Source: Colwellia sp. 1_MG-2023 (lineage in GTDB: Bacteria > Pseudomonadota > Gammaproteobacteria > Enterobacterales > Alteromonadaceae). From it: a stretch of 64,000 nt of DNA. This document shows, one piece after another, positions 9,165 through 17,271 of the stretch. The translations under genes and the position numbers were made by a program. Position 1 is the stretch's first letter; the number at the start of each line of letters is the position of its first letter. The DNA is taken from NCBI RefSeq assembly GCF_030546755.1, contig NZ_JAUOPE010000019.1, positions 1 to 64,000 on the forward strand, read 5' to 3'. The notes below the pieces were generated by a model that saw only the letters and a program-made list of their open reading frames with translations, was not told the DNA's origin and made no database searches.

Positions 9165-9488
9165 ATGAAAAAAACGTTTCAAATCACTCACCCTAAAATT
9201 AAACCAGCTCGTCGAGTTGATGCTATTAAAAGTGAAATTAAAAAATATATAAAAAGAGAGCGAAATAAAACCTTACCTGAAGGTGCTGATTATTGGGACT
9301 TTGATTGCAAATTTGGTTTAACTGAACCTACGGCTGATGTCGTCCATGTTTCAGCTATTAATAAAGCAATAGATGCAGCGGTTGCTTCAGGTGAAGAGTC
9401 ATTTTATGTTGAAGTAATGGTTAAAATGGCTAATCGCCAATTTCAAGCCCCAGAAAGTGAGATTGATGAAGCTGATTTTGAAGAGTAA
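9165..9488 (+). CDS. DUF6172 family protein
   Basis: This 107-residue soluble protein has the conserved core KPARRVDAIKSEIKKYIKRER followed by LPEGADYWDFDCKFG, which I recognise as the DUF6172 family. It has no signal peptide and ends in an acidic tail. AGGA precedes the ATG. Function unknown. Confidence 0.8.
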   Translation: MKKTFQITHPKIKPARRVDAIKSEIKKYIKRERNKTLPEGADYWDFDCKFGLTEPTADVVHVSAINKAIDAAVASGEESFYVEVMVKMANRQFQAPESEIDEADFEE

Positions 9489-9605
9489 GGTTTCTTCCAT
9501 CAGTAAAAGTAAATAGCAACTATCATTGATAAAGAAGAATATAACCTAAGTTACAAACTTATTTGAATTTGTATTAAAATGACATTGGCTTTAAGGAACC
9601 TTTGA

Positions 9606-10289
9606 ATGACAAGTCAGGCTTCTGCTGAAATTAAAGCGTTTAATAAGGTCGAAATTTATGGTCCAAGTTTCTCAAATTTTGTTCGTAGCATTATGGTGTT
9701 ATGTGAAGAGTATCAAATTGATTATTGCACAGGTTTAAATTTTGCAGGTGAAATGGTGGAACTTAAAAGTGAGCAGCACTTTAAATTACACCCTTATGGA
9801 AAGTTTCCTATTGTTAAACATCAAACCTTCATTCTTTGTGAAACAGCTTCGATATGCCGCTACATTCAAACGACTTTTATGCCAAAATCGTCATTGAATT
9901 TCACTACTCATCAAATGGCGCGAATCGATGCGTTTAGTGCCATTATTTCAATCTATCTAGATAAAGCGTTGATTAGAGATTATTTATTAGAGTTTGTTTT
10001 TCCGAAAGGAGATCAAGGTAACGTGAGACTTGATGTAGTTGAATCTAGGCAACAAGCAGCTCGTGAGGCACTTGTCATCATAGAAAATGAACTTCAGCAA
10101 AGTGATACGCTCAATAATGAGCAGTTATCTATTGCGGACGTTTTACTTGCCCCCATACTTCATTATTTATCTGGGTTACCTGCTCCGTTTAATTTGATTC
10201 ATGATTCCCTCACTGTGCGCAACTATCTAAATTCATTAATGGCACGTGAAAGCGTAAATAAAATATTGATTGCTCCGAAAAACTGGTAA
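9606..10289 (+). CDS. Glutathione S-transferase family protein
   Basis: This 227-residue protein has an N-terminal thioredoxin-like GST domain (KVEIYGPSFSNFVRSIMVL; the cis-Pro region YGKFPIV; the glutathione-contact block CETASICRYI near residue 80) and an all-helical C-terminal domain (ADVLLAPILHYL). Ser in SFSNFVRS is the probable activating residue. It may conjugate or reduce small electrophiles; the substrate is unknown. AAGGAACC precedes the start. Confidence 0.88.
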   Translation: MTSQASAEIKAFNKVEIYGPSFSNFVRSIMVLCEEYQIDYCTGLNFAGEMVELKSEQHFKLHPYGKFPIVKHQTFILCETASICRYIQTTFMPKSSLNFTTHQMARIDAFSAIISIYLDKALIRDYLLEFVFPKGDQGNVRLDVVESRQQAAREALVIIENELQQSDTLNNEQLSIADVLLAPILHYLSGLPAPFNLIHDSLTVRNYLNSLMARESVNKILIAPKNW

Positions 10290-10445
10290 TTATTAATCAC
10301 TGGAATTGCTGACAAAAATTGACTGATGTGAAAGAGTGTTGTTCTTTAAAGGAAAATTTTTCACAAAGCCAGTCATCGACTATCCTTTCTTAATCATTGG
10401 TGTTATTTTTAAAGAAAATAATGCGGTAAAAAATGGAAGAATTAT

Positions 10446-11282
10446 ATGTCAATAAGTGCTCATGAATATGCTACGAAAGCTCAAGAATTATGTGTATTAC
10501 CTGATATTTATCTTAAACTTAAAGAATTACTTGCTGACGATAGCGCAACGCTTGCAGACATTTCTGCTTTAATCTCGTTAGAGCCAGCTTTAGCCTCAAA
10601 TTTACTCAAAATTGCCAACAGTGCGTTATTTAACTTCCCTAAAGAAGTTGATTCTATAGACCGAGCACTGATGATTTTAGGAATTAAAGAAGTACACACG
10701 TTAATTGAAACCTATGGTGTCACCGCGGCATTTTCAGGCTTAGATCCTAATATTGTTGATATGGACAAATTTTGGGAAATTAGTGTTGATTGTGCGTTAC
10801 TAACTAAATTTTTAGCAAGAAAAATTAAACTTGAAAATGCTGACTCCATGTTCTTATCAGGACTCTTACATAACATTGGTGAGCTGGCAATTGTTCACAC
10901 AAGCCCGAAAAAAGTTCAGTATTGTGAGGGGTATGATAAAGAGGAGACGCCATGGGATCGCCAACTTGATGCTTTTGGTTTTACGTTTTCACAATGCAGT
11001 GCTGAATTATTATCATTATGGCAATTACCAACAAGTATTATTGATCCCATTGCATTATATAAAGATGCCTATAATGAAGACCTTGATAAAAAATCAACGT
11101 TACTTTTTATCACGACCCGATTGGCATTGATCAACTCCCATCCTGGTATGTATTCAAAGAAAACTTTTTTAGGTCAACATTTATTAGAAGATCTGTCATT
11201 AACCCCTGATGACATTGAGCAAGCGCTTGAGTTTTGTAATGTAGAAGGTATGGCAATTATGTCAGCATTGAATGTTATTTAA
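10446..11282 (+). CDS. HDOD domain protein
   Basis: This 278-residue protein consists almost entirely of an HDOD domain, an HD-related fold without full catalytic residues. Markers are LISLEPALASNLLKIANSA, IDRALMILGIKEV and the remnant HD region LLHNIGELAI. HDOD proteins take part in signalling, often linked to two-component and cyclic-di-GMP pathways. There is no attached output domain here. GGAAG precedes the ATG. Confidence 0.9.
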   Translation: MSISAHEYATKAQELCVLPDIYLKLKELLADDSATLADISALISLEPALASNLLKIANSALFNFPKEVDSIDRALMILGIKEVHTLIETYGVTAAFSGLDPNIVDMDKFWEISVDCALLTKFLARKIKLENADSMFLSGLLHNIGELAIVHTSPKKVQYCEGYDKEETPWDRQLDAFGFTFSQCSAELLSLWQLPTSIIDPIALYKDAYNEDLDKKSTLLFITTRLALINSHPGMYSKKTFLGQHLLEDLSLTPDDIEQALEFCNVEGMAIMSALNVI

Positions 11283-11386
11283 TTTCTTTGTTTTCATTTA
11301 ACCGTCATTGATTGTTCATTTAAGTGTAAAATAATTGTCATCTTTTACTTTTATCTTTCCCCTATAAATTATTGTGGAGAGTACAA

Positions 11387-11560
11387 ATGAACAAATTTAA
11401 TTGGGATGATTTTGATTTTATTAATGATGAAGATTTTTCTGAAAAAGAAACAAGAAATAAAGGAAAAACAAGCAAACGAAAATGGCGCGAAATTGAATCC
11501 ATTAAAGAAAAGCGTCGCTTGAAAAAGCAAATAGAGGAAATGGAACAATATTCTTTTTAA
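11387..11560 (+). CDS. DUF3545 family small protein
   Basis: This 57-residue protein has the basic core KRKWREIESIKEKRRLKKQI, typical of DUF3545, preceded by an acidic Asp/Phe-rich N-terminus. The ATG at 11387 follows GTGGAGAG and is chosen over an ATG five codons upstream. The gene ends four bases inside the end of the convergent nitrilase gene. Function unknown; the charge pattern suggests a helical nucleic-acid or protein-binding peptide. Confidence 0.8.
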   Translation: MNKFNWDDFDFINDEDFSEKETRNKGKTSKRKWREIESIKEKRRLKKQIEEMEQYSF

Positions 11561-13140
11561 ATGTTAGCTTCTGTTGGTTTTTTTCTAGTAAAAATCACAA
11601 TAGAAAAGCTAAGTAATAACAAAATATTTTTAATTAAATTGGGGTGTTGCTGATAAAAACTTGTTTGGTTATTTATCGGTATATCAATAACAGAATAACC
11701 TTGAATATTCTCTTTAATTTGTGAGCCTTTTATAATATTCCCAAATGGACCTATGACAGCAGTAAGTCCAGTATTAGTTGTTCTCACAAGGTATTTTCGA
11801 TATTCAATACTTCGAAAGAGGGAAAGGGCCAAATGAACTCGTTTGCCTGCGGTATGATAAAACCAAGCATCATTTGAACTATTGATCAAAAACTCTCCGC
11901 CTTGGTCAACACCTTTGGCAGCTGCCCCTGAAAAAACAGCCTCATAACAAATCAGAGGTATCGCTTTGAAACTACTGCCTTGAGAATTTTTTATCTCAAA
12001 TAAAGTTGATTGATTACCTGGTTGATAATTCGGCGCAAATGGAAATATTTCTCTTAACCAAGGTAATTGTTTCTCGAAAGGTAGATACTCCCCAAAGGGT
12101 AACAACACTTGCTTAGCATAATCTTGTTTGACTGAATTCTCTTCAATAAGCTCCATGGTATTAAAATAACCAGCGTTATTGTTGTCAGTTTCAGCAAGGG
12201 GTTTAATGGATGTTAACAATAGCGAAGTGTTTTTTAACAAGGATTTGAAAAAGTCTTGATCCTCTTTGTAATAACGATAAGAAATAGGAACAGGTACTTC
12301 AGGAAATACAATTAAATCAATGTTTTGTTCTTTTTCTATCTTTAAAAGCAGTTGTTTGAGCTTTTCTTGTGCCTCTAGCCAATCAGCACGTGTTCTATTA
12401 GTAATATTGATATTTGGTTGCACAATAGCTAAGCGTAGGCTTTTTTCTTGAGATACATTTTCCTCTTGCCTTGAGCGCTTTATTTCTGCTGGCGTGTCAG
12501 TATAAATCTCATACTTTTTATAGAAGCCATAACCAAGATTTGTCATAAATAAAACTAATGCCATGACAAAACATTGCAGTGATTTGGTTTTATTAGTTTT
12601 TAATAGACTAATGCCGTTAGCAATGAGTATGTTGATGCAATGAATAAGAAAAAAGACTAACGCGACTCCTCCTAAATCCGCTAATTGAGTAAATATGGGT
12701 TGAAGGTATAAAGCATGTGCGAGGTTACCCGGTAATATATGAGGAACGTAATTTACGACGACCGTAAAAATTGTTGCCGAGAAAAAAGCGCCCGATAGTG
12801 TTTGGCCAAATTGAAAGCGTACGTGCAGCCAGCATGCACATGCATAAGGTATTGCAGAGATTAGACAAAATATAAAGACAATAGGTAATACAATATTAGG
12901 AGCAGAAAACGTGATTGCAGCAACACCGTAAACGGCCCACCAAATGCTGCATAACCAACCTAAAGTAGCGGATAACAATCCCAACATAAAAGCATTACGT
13001 AGCGTAACTTTGCTTAGTGCAATAATAATTGGCACCATGGTAAACCAAGTTAATATGGCAAAACCACCGCTAGGAAAGGCGAGGTAAAAGAATAAAACAG
13101 AGATTAGCCCAAGAAATAGGCTATAAAATTGATTTTCAAT
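11557..13140 (-). CDS. Membrane CN-hydrolase / apolipoprotein N-acyltransferase-like protein
   Basis: This Lnt-like protein has N-terminal membrane helices, a periplasmic nitrilase domain and a C-terminal helix. The nitrilase triad is visible: Glu in VFPEVPVP, Lys in YAKQVLLPFGEYLPFE and Cys in LICYEAVF. The first ATG in frame (13038) lies inside the conserved first region. Upstream of it the frame continues as an Lnt-like helix (LFLGLISVLFFYLAFPSGGF), open up to the TAG of the polyglycine gene. No ATG, GTG, TTG or CTG occurs in that stretch. The start given here is an ATT codon (13140-13138) and is a guess; translation coupled to the upstream gene is likely. As third gene of the exosortase operon it may be a dedicated acyltransferase or amidase rather than the housekeeping Lnt. 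Confidence 0.8.
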   Translation of the reverse strand: MENQFYSLFLGLISVLFFYLAFPSGGFAILTWFTMVPIIIALSKVTLRNAFMLGLLSATLGWLCSIWWAVYGVAAITFSAPNIVLPIVFIFCLISAIPYACACWLHVRFQFGQTLSGAFFSATIFTVVVNYVPHILPGNLAHALYLQPIFTQLADLGGVALVFFLIHCINILIANGISLLKTNKTKSLQCFVMALVLFMTNLGYGFYKKYEIYTDTPAEIKRSRQEENVSQEKSLRLAIVQPNINITNRTRADWLEAQEKLKQLLLKIEKEQNIDLIVFPEVPVPISYRYYKEDQDFFKSLLKNTSLLLTSIKPLAETDNNNAGYFNTMELIEENSVKQDYAKQVLLPFGEYLPFEKQLPWLREIFPFAPNYQPGNQSTLFEIKNSQGSSFKAIPLICYEAVFSGAAAKGVDQGGEFLINSSNDAWFYHTAGKRVHLALSLFRSIEYRKYLVRTTNTGLTAVIGPFGNIIKGSQIKENIQGYSVIDIPINNQTSFYQQHPNLIKNILLLLSFSIVIFTRKKPTEANI

Positions 13141-13185
13141 TTTAGTGGTATTTATGGTGTTACGAGGAGTTAGTATAAGTGAAAC

Positions 13186-13383
13186 CTATTTTTTATGACG
13201 GTAAAGTAAAGCGATAAAAGCCACGAAAATGACTTGCAAAGCGTTATTCAGTACTGGAACGCTTGAACCGCTGCCACCACCACCTCCGCCGCCACCACCA
13301 CCTCCGCCGCCACCACTAGCGAGGACTAACGAAGGAAAGGTTAAACATATGATAATAAAAATGGCAGCGATAATGTTTTTCAT
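13186..13383 (-). CDS. Polyglycine protein with C-terminal sorting-signal-like tail
   Basis: This 65-residue protein has three parts. Residues 1-22 form a signal peptide ending LVLA. Residues 24-37 are fourteen consecutive glycines. The C-terminal part starts with VPVLNNALQ, followed by a hydrophobic helix (VIFVAFIALL) and a basic end YRHKK. Motif, helix and basic tail is the layout of exosortase substrates; VPVLNNA resembles the IPTLxxWG signal of the XrtH class without its Trp. The gene starts one base after the exosortase stop. The glycine codons are built from an 18-bp unit repeated 2.3 times. It is the predicted single substrate of the neighbouring exosortase. Confidence 0.8.
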   Translation of the reverse strand: MKNIIAAIFIIICLTFPSLVLASGGGGGGGGGGGGGGSGSSVPVLNNALQVIFVAFIALLYRHKK

Positions 13384-13384
13384 T

Positions 13385-13915
13385 TTACGGCTTTTTATTT
13401 CCAGGTAATCGTTCAACTCCTACAACTACTAATAGGGCGGTGACGAAGTTAATGAATTGCCAAATATACAGATGATAAAAATCAAAGTCATTACTTTCTT
13501 CTTTAATTTCATACATTAAATGGCTAATTCGTATGATATTCTCTACATGTAATATCAGTACCGCAATAATTATCATAAAAATTTTGTTATTAATAGGCTG
13601 ATTTAACGCCATAATGACTGCGCTAACACTGGCAATCAGCATTAAGCCTGTGCATTCGTTATCTACTATTAAAAATCTAGTTGAATCTATATGTTTAAGT
13701 AAATTACCGTCAACTATGATTGATCCTACAAATAATTGGTATATATAAGCGACATTATTGGCAAGTGCAAGTTGTATGAATTGCGATAACCACAGATCAC
13801 TATGAATGAAATAAACTAAGCTTTGAAAAATAACGATAAAGAGTAAAAACCTAGGAAAGAACCTTAAAAGAAGTGATACTTCGTCTTGTTGTTCAACTTT
13901 TGACAATATTGACAT
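13385..13915 (-). CDS. Exosortase (XrtH-like)
   Basis: This 176-residue membrane protein is a small exosortase/archaeosortase-family transpeptidase. The three catalytic residues are visible in order: Cys88 in DNECTGLM, Arg129 in HVENIIRISH and His148 in FYHLYIWQF. About five membrane helices are predicted. Length and lack of an extra domain match the XrtH class that acts on IPTLxxWG tails. It heads a three-gene operon with a polyglycine target and an Lnt-like enzyme. It should cut the target tail at the membrane and transfer it to an unknown acceptor. Confidence 0.88.
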   Translation of the reverse strand: MSILSKVEQQDEVSLLLRFFPRFLLFIVIFQSLVYFIHSDLWLSQFIQLALANNVAYIYQLFVGSIIVDGNLLKHIDSTRFLIVDNECTGLMLIASVSAVIMALNQPINNKIFMIIIAVLILHVENIIRISHLMYEIKEESNDFDFYHLYIWQFINFVTALLVVVGVERLPGNKKP

Positions 13916-14048
13916 GAGTCAGCGAATTTTATTGATGATTTTCATTGTAATAGTGTAGCCGTGAATGGATATCACAAGCTAGTGAAATATTTAGTCGACA
14001 TTATGCTGTATTGATAATAGCAGTATTGATAATAATTCCTTAGTGATT

Positions 14049-14079
14049 GATAACTTGAGCAAATAAAGCTCAAGTTATC
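14049..14079. terminator. Hairpin between the VOC gene and the exosortase operon
   Basis: A perfect 12-bp stem (GATAACTTGAGC with GCTCAAGTTATC, seven-base loop) lies after the stop of the minus-strand VOC gene. There is no strong T run, so termination is plausible but not certain. Confidence 0.5.
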
Positions 14080-14106
14080 TTTAAAAGTGGAGTTTACGGT
14101 ACGCTA

Positions 14107-14604
14107 TTATTCATAGTCAGTTGCGTAAGTTTCTTCATAGGAATGAGAATAAAGTTCAAATAAGTTACCAAACGGATCTTCTAAGTACACCATTTTAGCT
14201 GGTTTAGCATCATCTTCTGGGTGATAGCGCATCACGTCCATTCTGACTTTTCCGCCGTATTCTTCGGTTTTTGTCATAACACGTTCAAAGTCATCGGTTT
14301 GTAAACAAAAATGAAAAATGCCTAAACGTGCAAAGTTGACTTCATGGCGCTGCTCTCGATCATTCATCTCAAATAGCTCAACACCTATGCCATCAGTGGT
14401 AAGTAAATGGGCGATATTAAACCCTTTAAAGCCTTCACCAAATACTGCAATACACATTTTTCCAATGGCGGTTTCACGCTCTTCTTTTACTTTGGTGTTG
14501 TTCATGACAATCGTTAACCCAAGCACTTGCGTATAAAATTCAACTGCTTGTGTCATATCTCCCACCATAATACCGATATGATTCATTTTCATTTTATTCT
14601 CCAA
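14107..14604 (-). CDS. VOC family (glyoxalase-like) protein
   Basis: This 165-residue metal-dependent VOC-fold protein has paired beta-alpha-beta-beta-beta modules: MNHIGIMVGDMTQAVEFYTQVLGL at the start and FHFCLQTDDFERV / VYLEDPFGNLFELYSH in the second half. Ligand candidates are His5, Glu in VELFEM, His in FHFC and Glu in LFELYS. It may be a lyase or dioxygenase acting on a small aldehyde or aromatic. It is divergent from a LysR regulator that probably controls it. Confidence 0.88.
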   Translation of the reverse strand: MENKMKMNHIGIMVGDMTQAVEFYTQVLGLTIVMNNTKVKEERETAIGKMCIAVFGEGFKGFNIAHLLTTDGIGVELFEMNDREQRHEVNFARLGIFHFCLQTDDFERVMTKTEEYGGKVRMDVMRYHPEDDAKPAKMVYLEDPFGNLFELYSHSYEETYATDYE

Positions 14605-14660
14605 TTATTTACTAAGTGACTTTCTTTTCGATAAAACCATTCTAATGATATATTTTAATT

Positions 14661-14701
14661 ACATATAATTATGATTTGTGATTGTTATGATAATTATATG
14701 T
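14661..14701. promoter_or_regulatory. Perfect 12-bp inverted repeat in a divergent promoter region
   Basis: ACATATAATTAT (14661-14672) and ATAATTATATGT (14690-14701) are perfect inverted copies separated by 17 bases, midway between the VOC gene and the LysR gene. This is the expected place for a LysR-type operator acting on both promoters. Binding is inferred. Confidence 0.55.
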
Positions 14702-14764
14702 TATGGTGGTTTGTTGTGATAATTCGACTTAGTGGATTGTCGTGAAATGGTTGAGGAGAAATCA

Positions 14765-15652
14765 ATGATAAATCCAAGGTGGTTAAAGACGTTTGTAACT
14801 TTGATAGAAACAGGCAATTTCACAAGAACGGCAGAAAAACTATTTATGACGCAGCCCGGAGTGAGTCAACACATTAGCAAACTTGAGAAAACGTGTGGTT
14901 ATACATTGATTAAACGAGGTAAAAAAAACTTTGAATTAACAGAGCAGGGGAGAATGGTTTATCACTACGCCAATGAATCGGCGAAAAATGAGTTAGCCCT
15001 GCTAGAAAAACTATCGTTTGATGATCCATATTCAGGCTGTTGCTCATTGGCTTGCTCTGGCGCGTTAGCATTAACCTTGTATCCTAAATTATTAGCATTG
15101 CAGGCTAAGTATCCTTTATTAACCATACAGTTAAAAGCCGCGCCCAATCACATTATTTTAACCGAAATTCAACAAGGTCTGATTGATTACGGCTTAGTAA
15201 CAGACGTTCCGAATAAAAAATTATTTGATGCATTAGAAGTCGGTCAAGAAGAATTGTGCTTAGTGCTGCCAAAGGCTGTTGAAATACAGGGGGACATTGG
15301 GAATACATTAAAAAACATTGGATTAATTGCTCACCCAGATGCCGAACATTATTTATCGTTATATTTTTTACAAAGTCAGGAAGTTAGCTTACATCAATTA
15401 GAGTTTAACGATATTCCTAACGCTGGCGCAATCAATCAAATTAATCAAATATTACAGCCTGTTGCTAAAGGTTTAGGTTTTACTGTTTTGCCCAAAAGTG
15501 CGGTTGAAAGTTTTGAAAATAAAGCATTAATAACGATTTTCAAGCCCGCGAAACCTGTGATAGAAGCGTTATATCGCGTACAAAAAAAAGGCCGTGAATT
15601 ACCTAAACGATACAATACGCTACACAATTTTCTGCAAACTATGATGGAATAA
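14765..15652 (+). CDS. LysR-family transcriptional regulator
   Basis: This 295-residue regulator has an N-terminal winged helix (WLKTFVTLIETGNFTRTAEKL, TQPGVSQHISKLE) and a C-terminal effector domain. The ATG at 14765 follows GAGGAGAAA and gives the standard LysR N-terminus; an ATG eleven codons upstream is less likely. It is divergent from the VOC gene and the two share an inverted repeat in the gap. The inducer is unknown. Confidence 0.9.
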   Translation: MINPRWLKTFVTLIETGNFTRTAEKLFMTQPGVSQHISKLEKTCGYTLIKRGKKNFELTEQGRMVYHYANESAKNELALLEKLSFDDPYSGCCSLACSGALALTLYPKLLALQAKYPLLTIQLKAAPNHIILTEIQQGLIDYGLVTDVPNKKLFDALEVGQEELCLVLPKAVEIQGDIGNTLKNIGLIAHPDAEHYLSLYFLQSQEVSLHQLEFNDIPNAGAINQINQILQPVAKGLGFTVLPKSAVESFENKALITIFKPAKPVIEALYRVQKKGRELPKRYNTLHNFLQTMME

Positions 15653-15876
15653 ATAAGTGTTCTGAGGGTTTTTAGGAAACCAGTTAGGCGCTCATCGCAG
15701 TGGCCCTTCTACTTATTCATTTTCACTATAACCTTGAAATATTTATATACATTTGTTTTAAAAATAAACTCTTTTTACCATTGTTTTATTTTAGTTAGCC
15801 CAGAGTATATTTAATAGGCGTTAAGTCATACTGATTATCTCCTCAATATACTGTTAACTTTTAAGAAGGTTGTATT

Positions 15877-16212
15877 ATGAAAATAACTATATCAGGTCAC
15901 CATGTTGAAATTACTGAAGCAATTAAACAAGCTATCGAAAACAAATTTGCTAAAATAGCAAAACATTTCCCCGATTTAATGACAATCGACTCCGTTATCA
16001 CTGTAGAACCCCATGAACAAAAACTGGAAGTAACTACTTTGTATGAAGGACAAAAAGTTTCAGTGAAAGCGTCTGGAAAAGAATTATATTCAGCTATAGC
16101 TGCCGCGTCTAAAAAGTTGCAAGCGGCGCTTAAACATCGAAAAGGTGTCCTGAAAAAGAAACTAAATGAAAAGTATCAGGTGAAACAGTCTGATGGATTT
16201 ATGCCTGTTTAA
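15877..16212 (+). CDS. hpf: Ribosome hibernation promoting factor HPF
   Basis: This 111-residue short-form HPF/YfiA protein begins MKITISGHHVEITEAIKQAI and continues with the family's beta-alpha-beta pattern and a basic second helix. It binds the 30S decoding region and promotes 100S dimers in stationary phase. It lacks the long C-terminal domain. The gene stands alone rather than downstream of rpoN as in many relatives, so it may be a second copy. AGAAGG precedes the ATG. Confidence 0.93.
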   Translation: MKITISGHHVEITEAIKQAIENKFAKIAKHFPDLMTIDSVITVEPHEQKLEVTTLYEGQKVSVKASGKELYSAIAAASKKLQAALKHRKGVLKKKLNEKYQVKQSDGFMPV

Positions 16213-16261
16213 GCTTCTGGCTGTTTAACTTAACTTAAGTTAATTAAGGTTGATTAATGCG

Positions 16262-16296
16262 AAAAGGCTATTCAATGACTTGAATAGCCTTTTTCT
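16262..16296 (+). terminator. Rho-independent terminator after hpf
   Basis: AAAAGGCTATTCA pairs with TGAATAGCCTTTTT around a six-base loop, followed by T-rich sequence. It may act in both directions between hpf and the convergent deacetylase gene. Confidence 0.88.
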
Positions 16297-16320
16297 TTAC
16301 TTCATGAAAATCTTTTAAGG

Positions 16321-17244
16321 CTAATGACCAATTAAGCCATTAATATGTGCAACAGCACAGCGGCCTAACGCGCTTAAGGAATAGCCTCCTTCCAACACAG
16401 AAATGATTCGACCTTTACTGTATTGCTCTGCAATTAGTTTTACCTCATCGGTTACCCAACGATAATCTTGTTCGGTTAAACTTACTTGCGACATTTCATC
16501 TTCAATATGCGCATCAAAGCCGGCGGAAATAAAGATCATTTCAGGCTTAAATTTTCTCAGTGCCGGTAACCATTTCTCGGCAATTATTTCTCTAAATTCT
16601 GGACCTTTTGTTGTGGCGGCAAGCGGGGTATTAATTATAGGTGGTGTATCATTTTCTTGCATTTCAAAAGGATAAAAAGGGTATTGATACGAAGAACAAA
16701 ATAATGTGCCTTTTTTATCTTTGATGATATTTTCAGTACCGTTGCCGTGATGCACATCAAAATCAACAATAGCAACCCGTTTTAATTTATAGTGTTTCTT
16801 GGCATATTCTGAAGCTATTGCGATATTATTAAAAATACAAAATCCCATGCCTTTATTGCGTTCAGCATGATGCCCAGGTGGGCGAGTAATACAAAATGCA
16901 GAAGAAAGAGTATTAGACATAACTAAGTCTACAGCATCTTTTGCAGCACCGGCCGAATAAAGCGCTGCTTCTAATGATTTTGAGCTCATCGCGGTATCAT
17001 CATCGAGTCTGAAAAGTCCTTCTTTAGGCGCATTTTCAAAAATGTGTTCTATATAATCTTCATCGTGAGCAAGTGATAACAACTGACGATCAAGTGGCGT
17101 GGCATCAATTTGTTTGACAACGTATTCTAAACCACTACGAATTAGTTGATCTTGAATAGCGCCTAAGCGAGCAGGAGATTCTGGATGATATTCTCCCATA
17201 TTATGCCCGTTACAGCGATGATGGCTAAGTAGTCCAACCGTCAT
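16321..17244 (-). CDS. Histone-deacetylase-family deacetylase
   Basis: This 307-residue arginase-fold zinc deacetylase shows RPPGHHAERNKGMGFC (catalytic His pair), VDFDVHHGNG (zinc ligands Asp and His) and SAGFDAH (zinc ligand Asp). It removes acetyl groups from acetyl-lysine, acetylpolyamines or similar small molecules. It lies 27 bases downstream of the acetyl-CoA hydrolase-GNAT fusion gene, so both are probably one operon that links acetyl transfer and removal. Confidence 0.92.
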   Translation of the reverse strand: MTVGLLSHHRCNGHNMGEYHPESPARLGAIQDQLIRSGLEYVVKQIDATPLDRQLLSLAHDEDYIEHIFENAPKEGLFRLDDDTAMSSKSLEAALYSAGAAKDAVDLVMSNTLSSAFCITRPPGHHAERNKGMGFCIFNNIAIASEYAKKHYKLKRVAIVDFDVHHGNGTENIIKDKKGTLFCSSYQYPFYPFEMQENDTPPIINTPLAATTKGPEFREIIAEKWLPALRKFKPEMIFISAGFDAHIEDEMSQVSLTEQDYRWVTDEVKLIAEQYSKGRIISVLEGGYSLSALGRCAVAHINGLIGH

Positions 17245-17271
17245 AAAATTTCCTTAAAACATTTATAATTA

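Noticed and set aside
11557-13038. Nitrilase gene as the housekeeping apolipoprotein N-acyltransferase lnt
   Set aside because: It lies in the exosortase operon rather than beside the corC/ybeX genes. The triad fits Lnt, but a dedicated paralogue is more likely; the symbol was therefore withheld.
13186-13383. Polyglycine ORF as a sequencing or low-complexity artefact
   Set aside because: It has a proper signal peptide, a sorting-like tail, a start one base after the exosortase stop and a frame consistent on both sides of the repeat.
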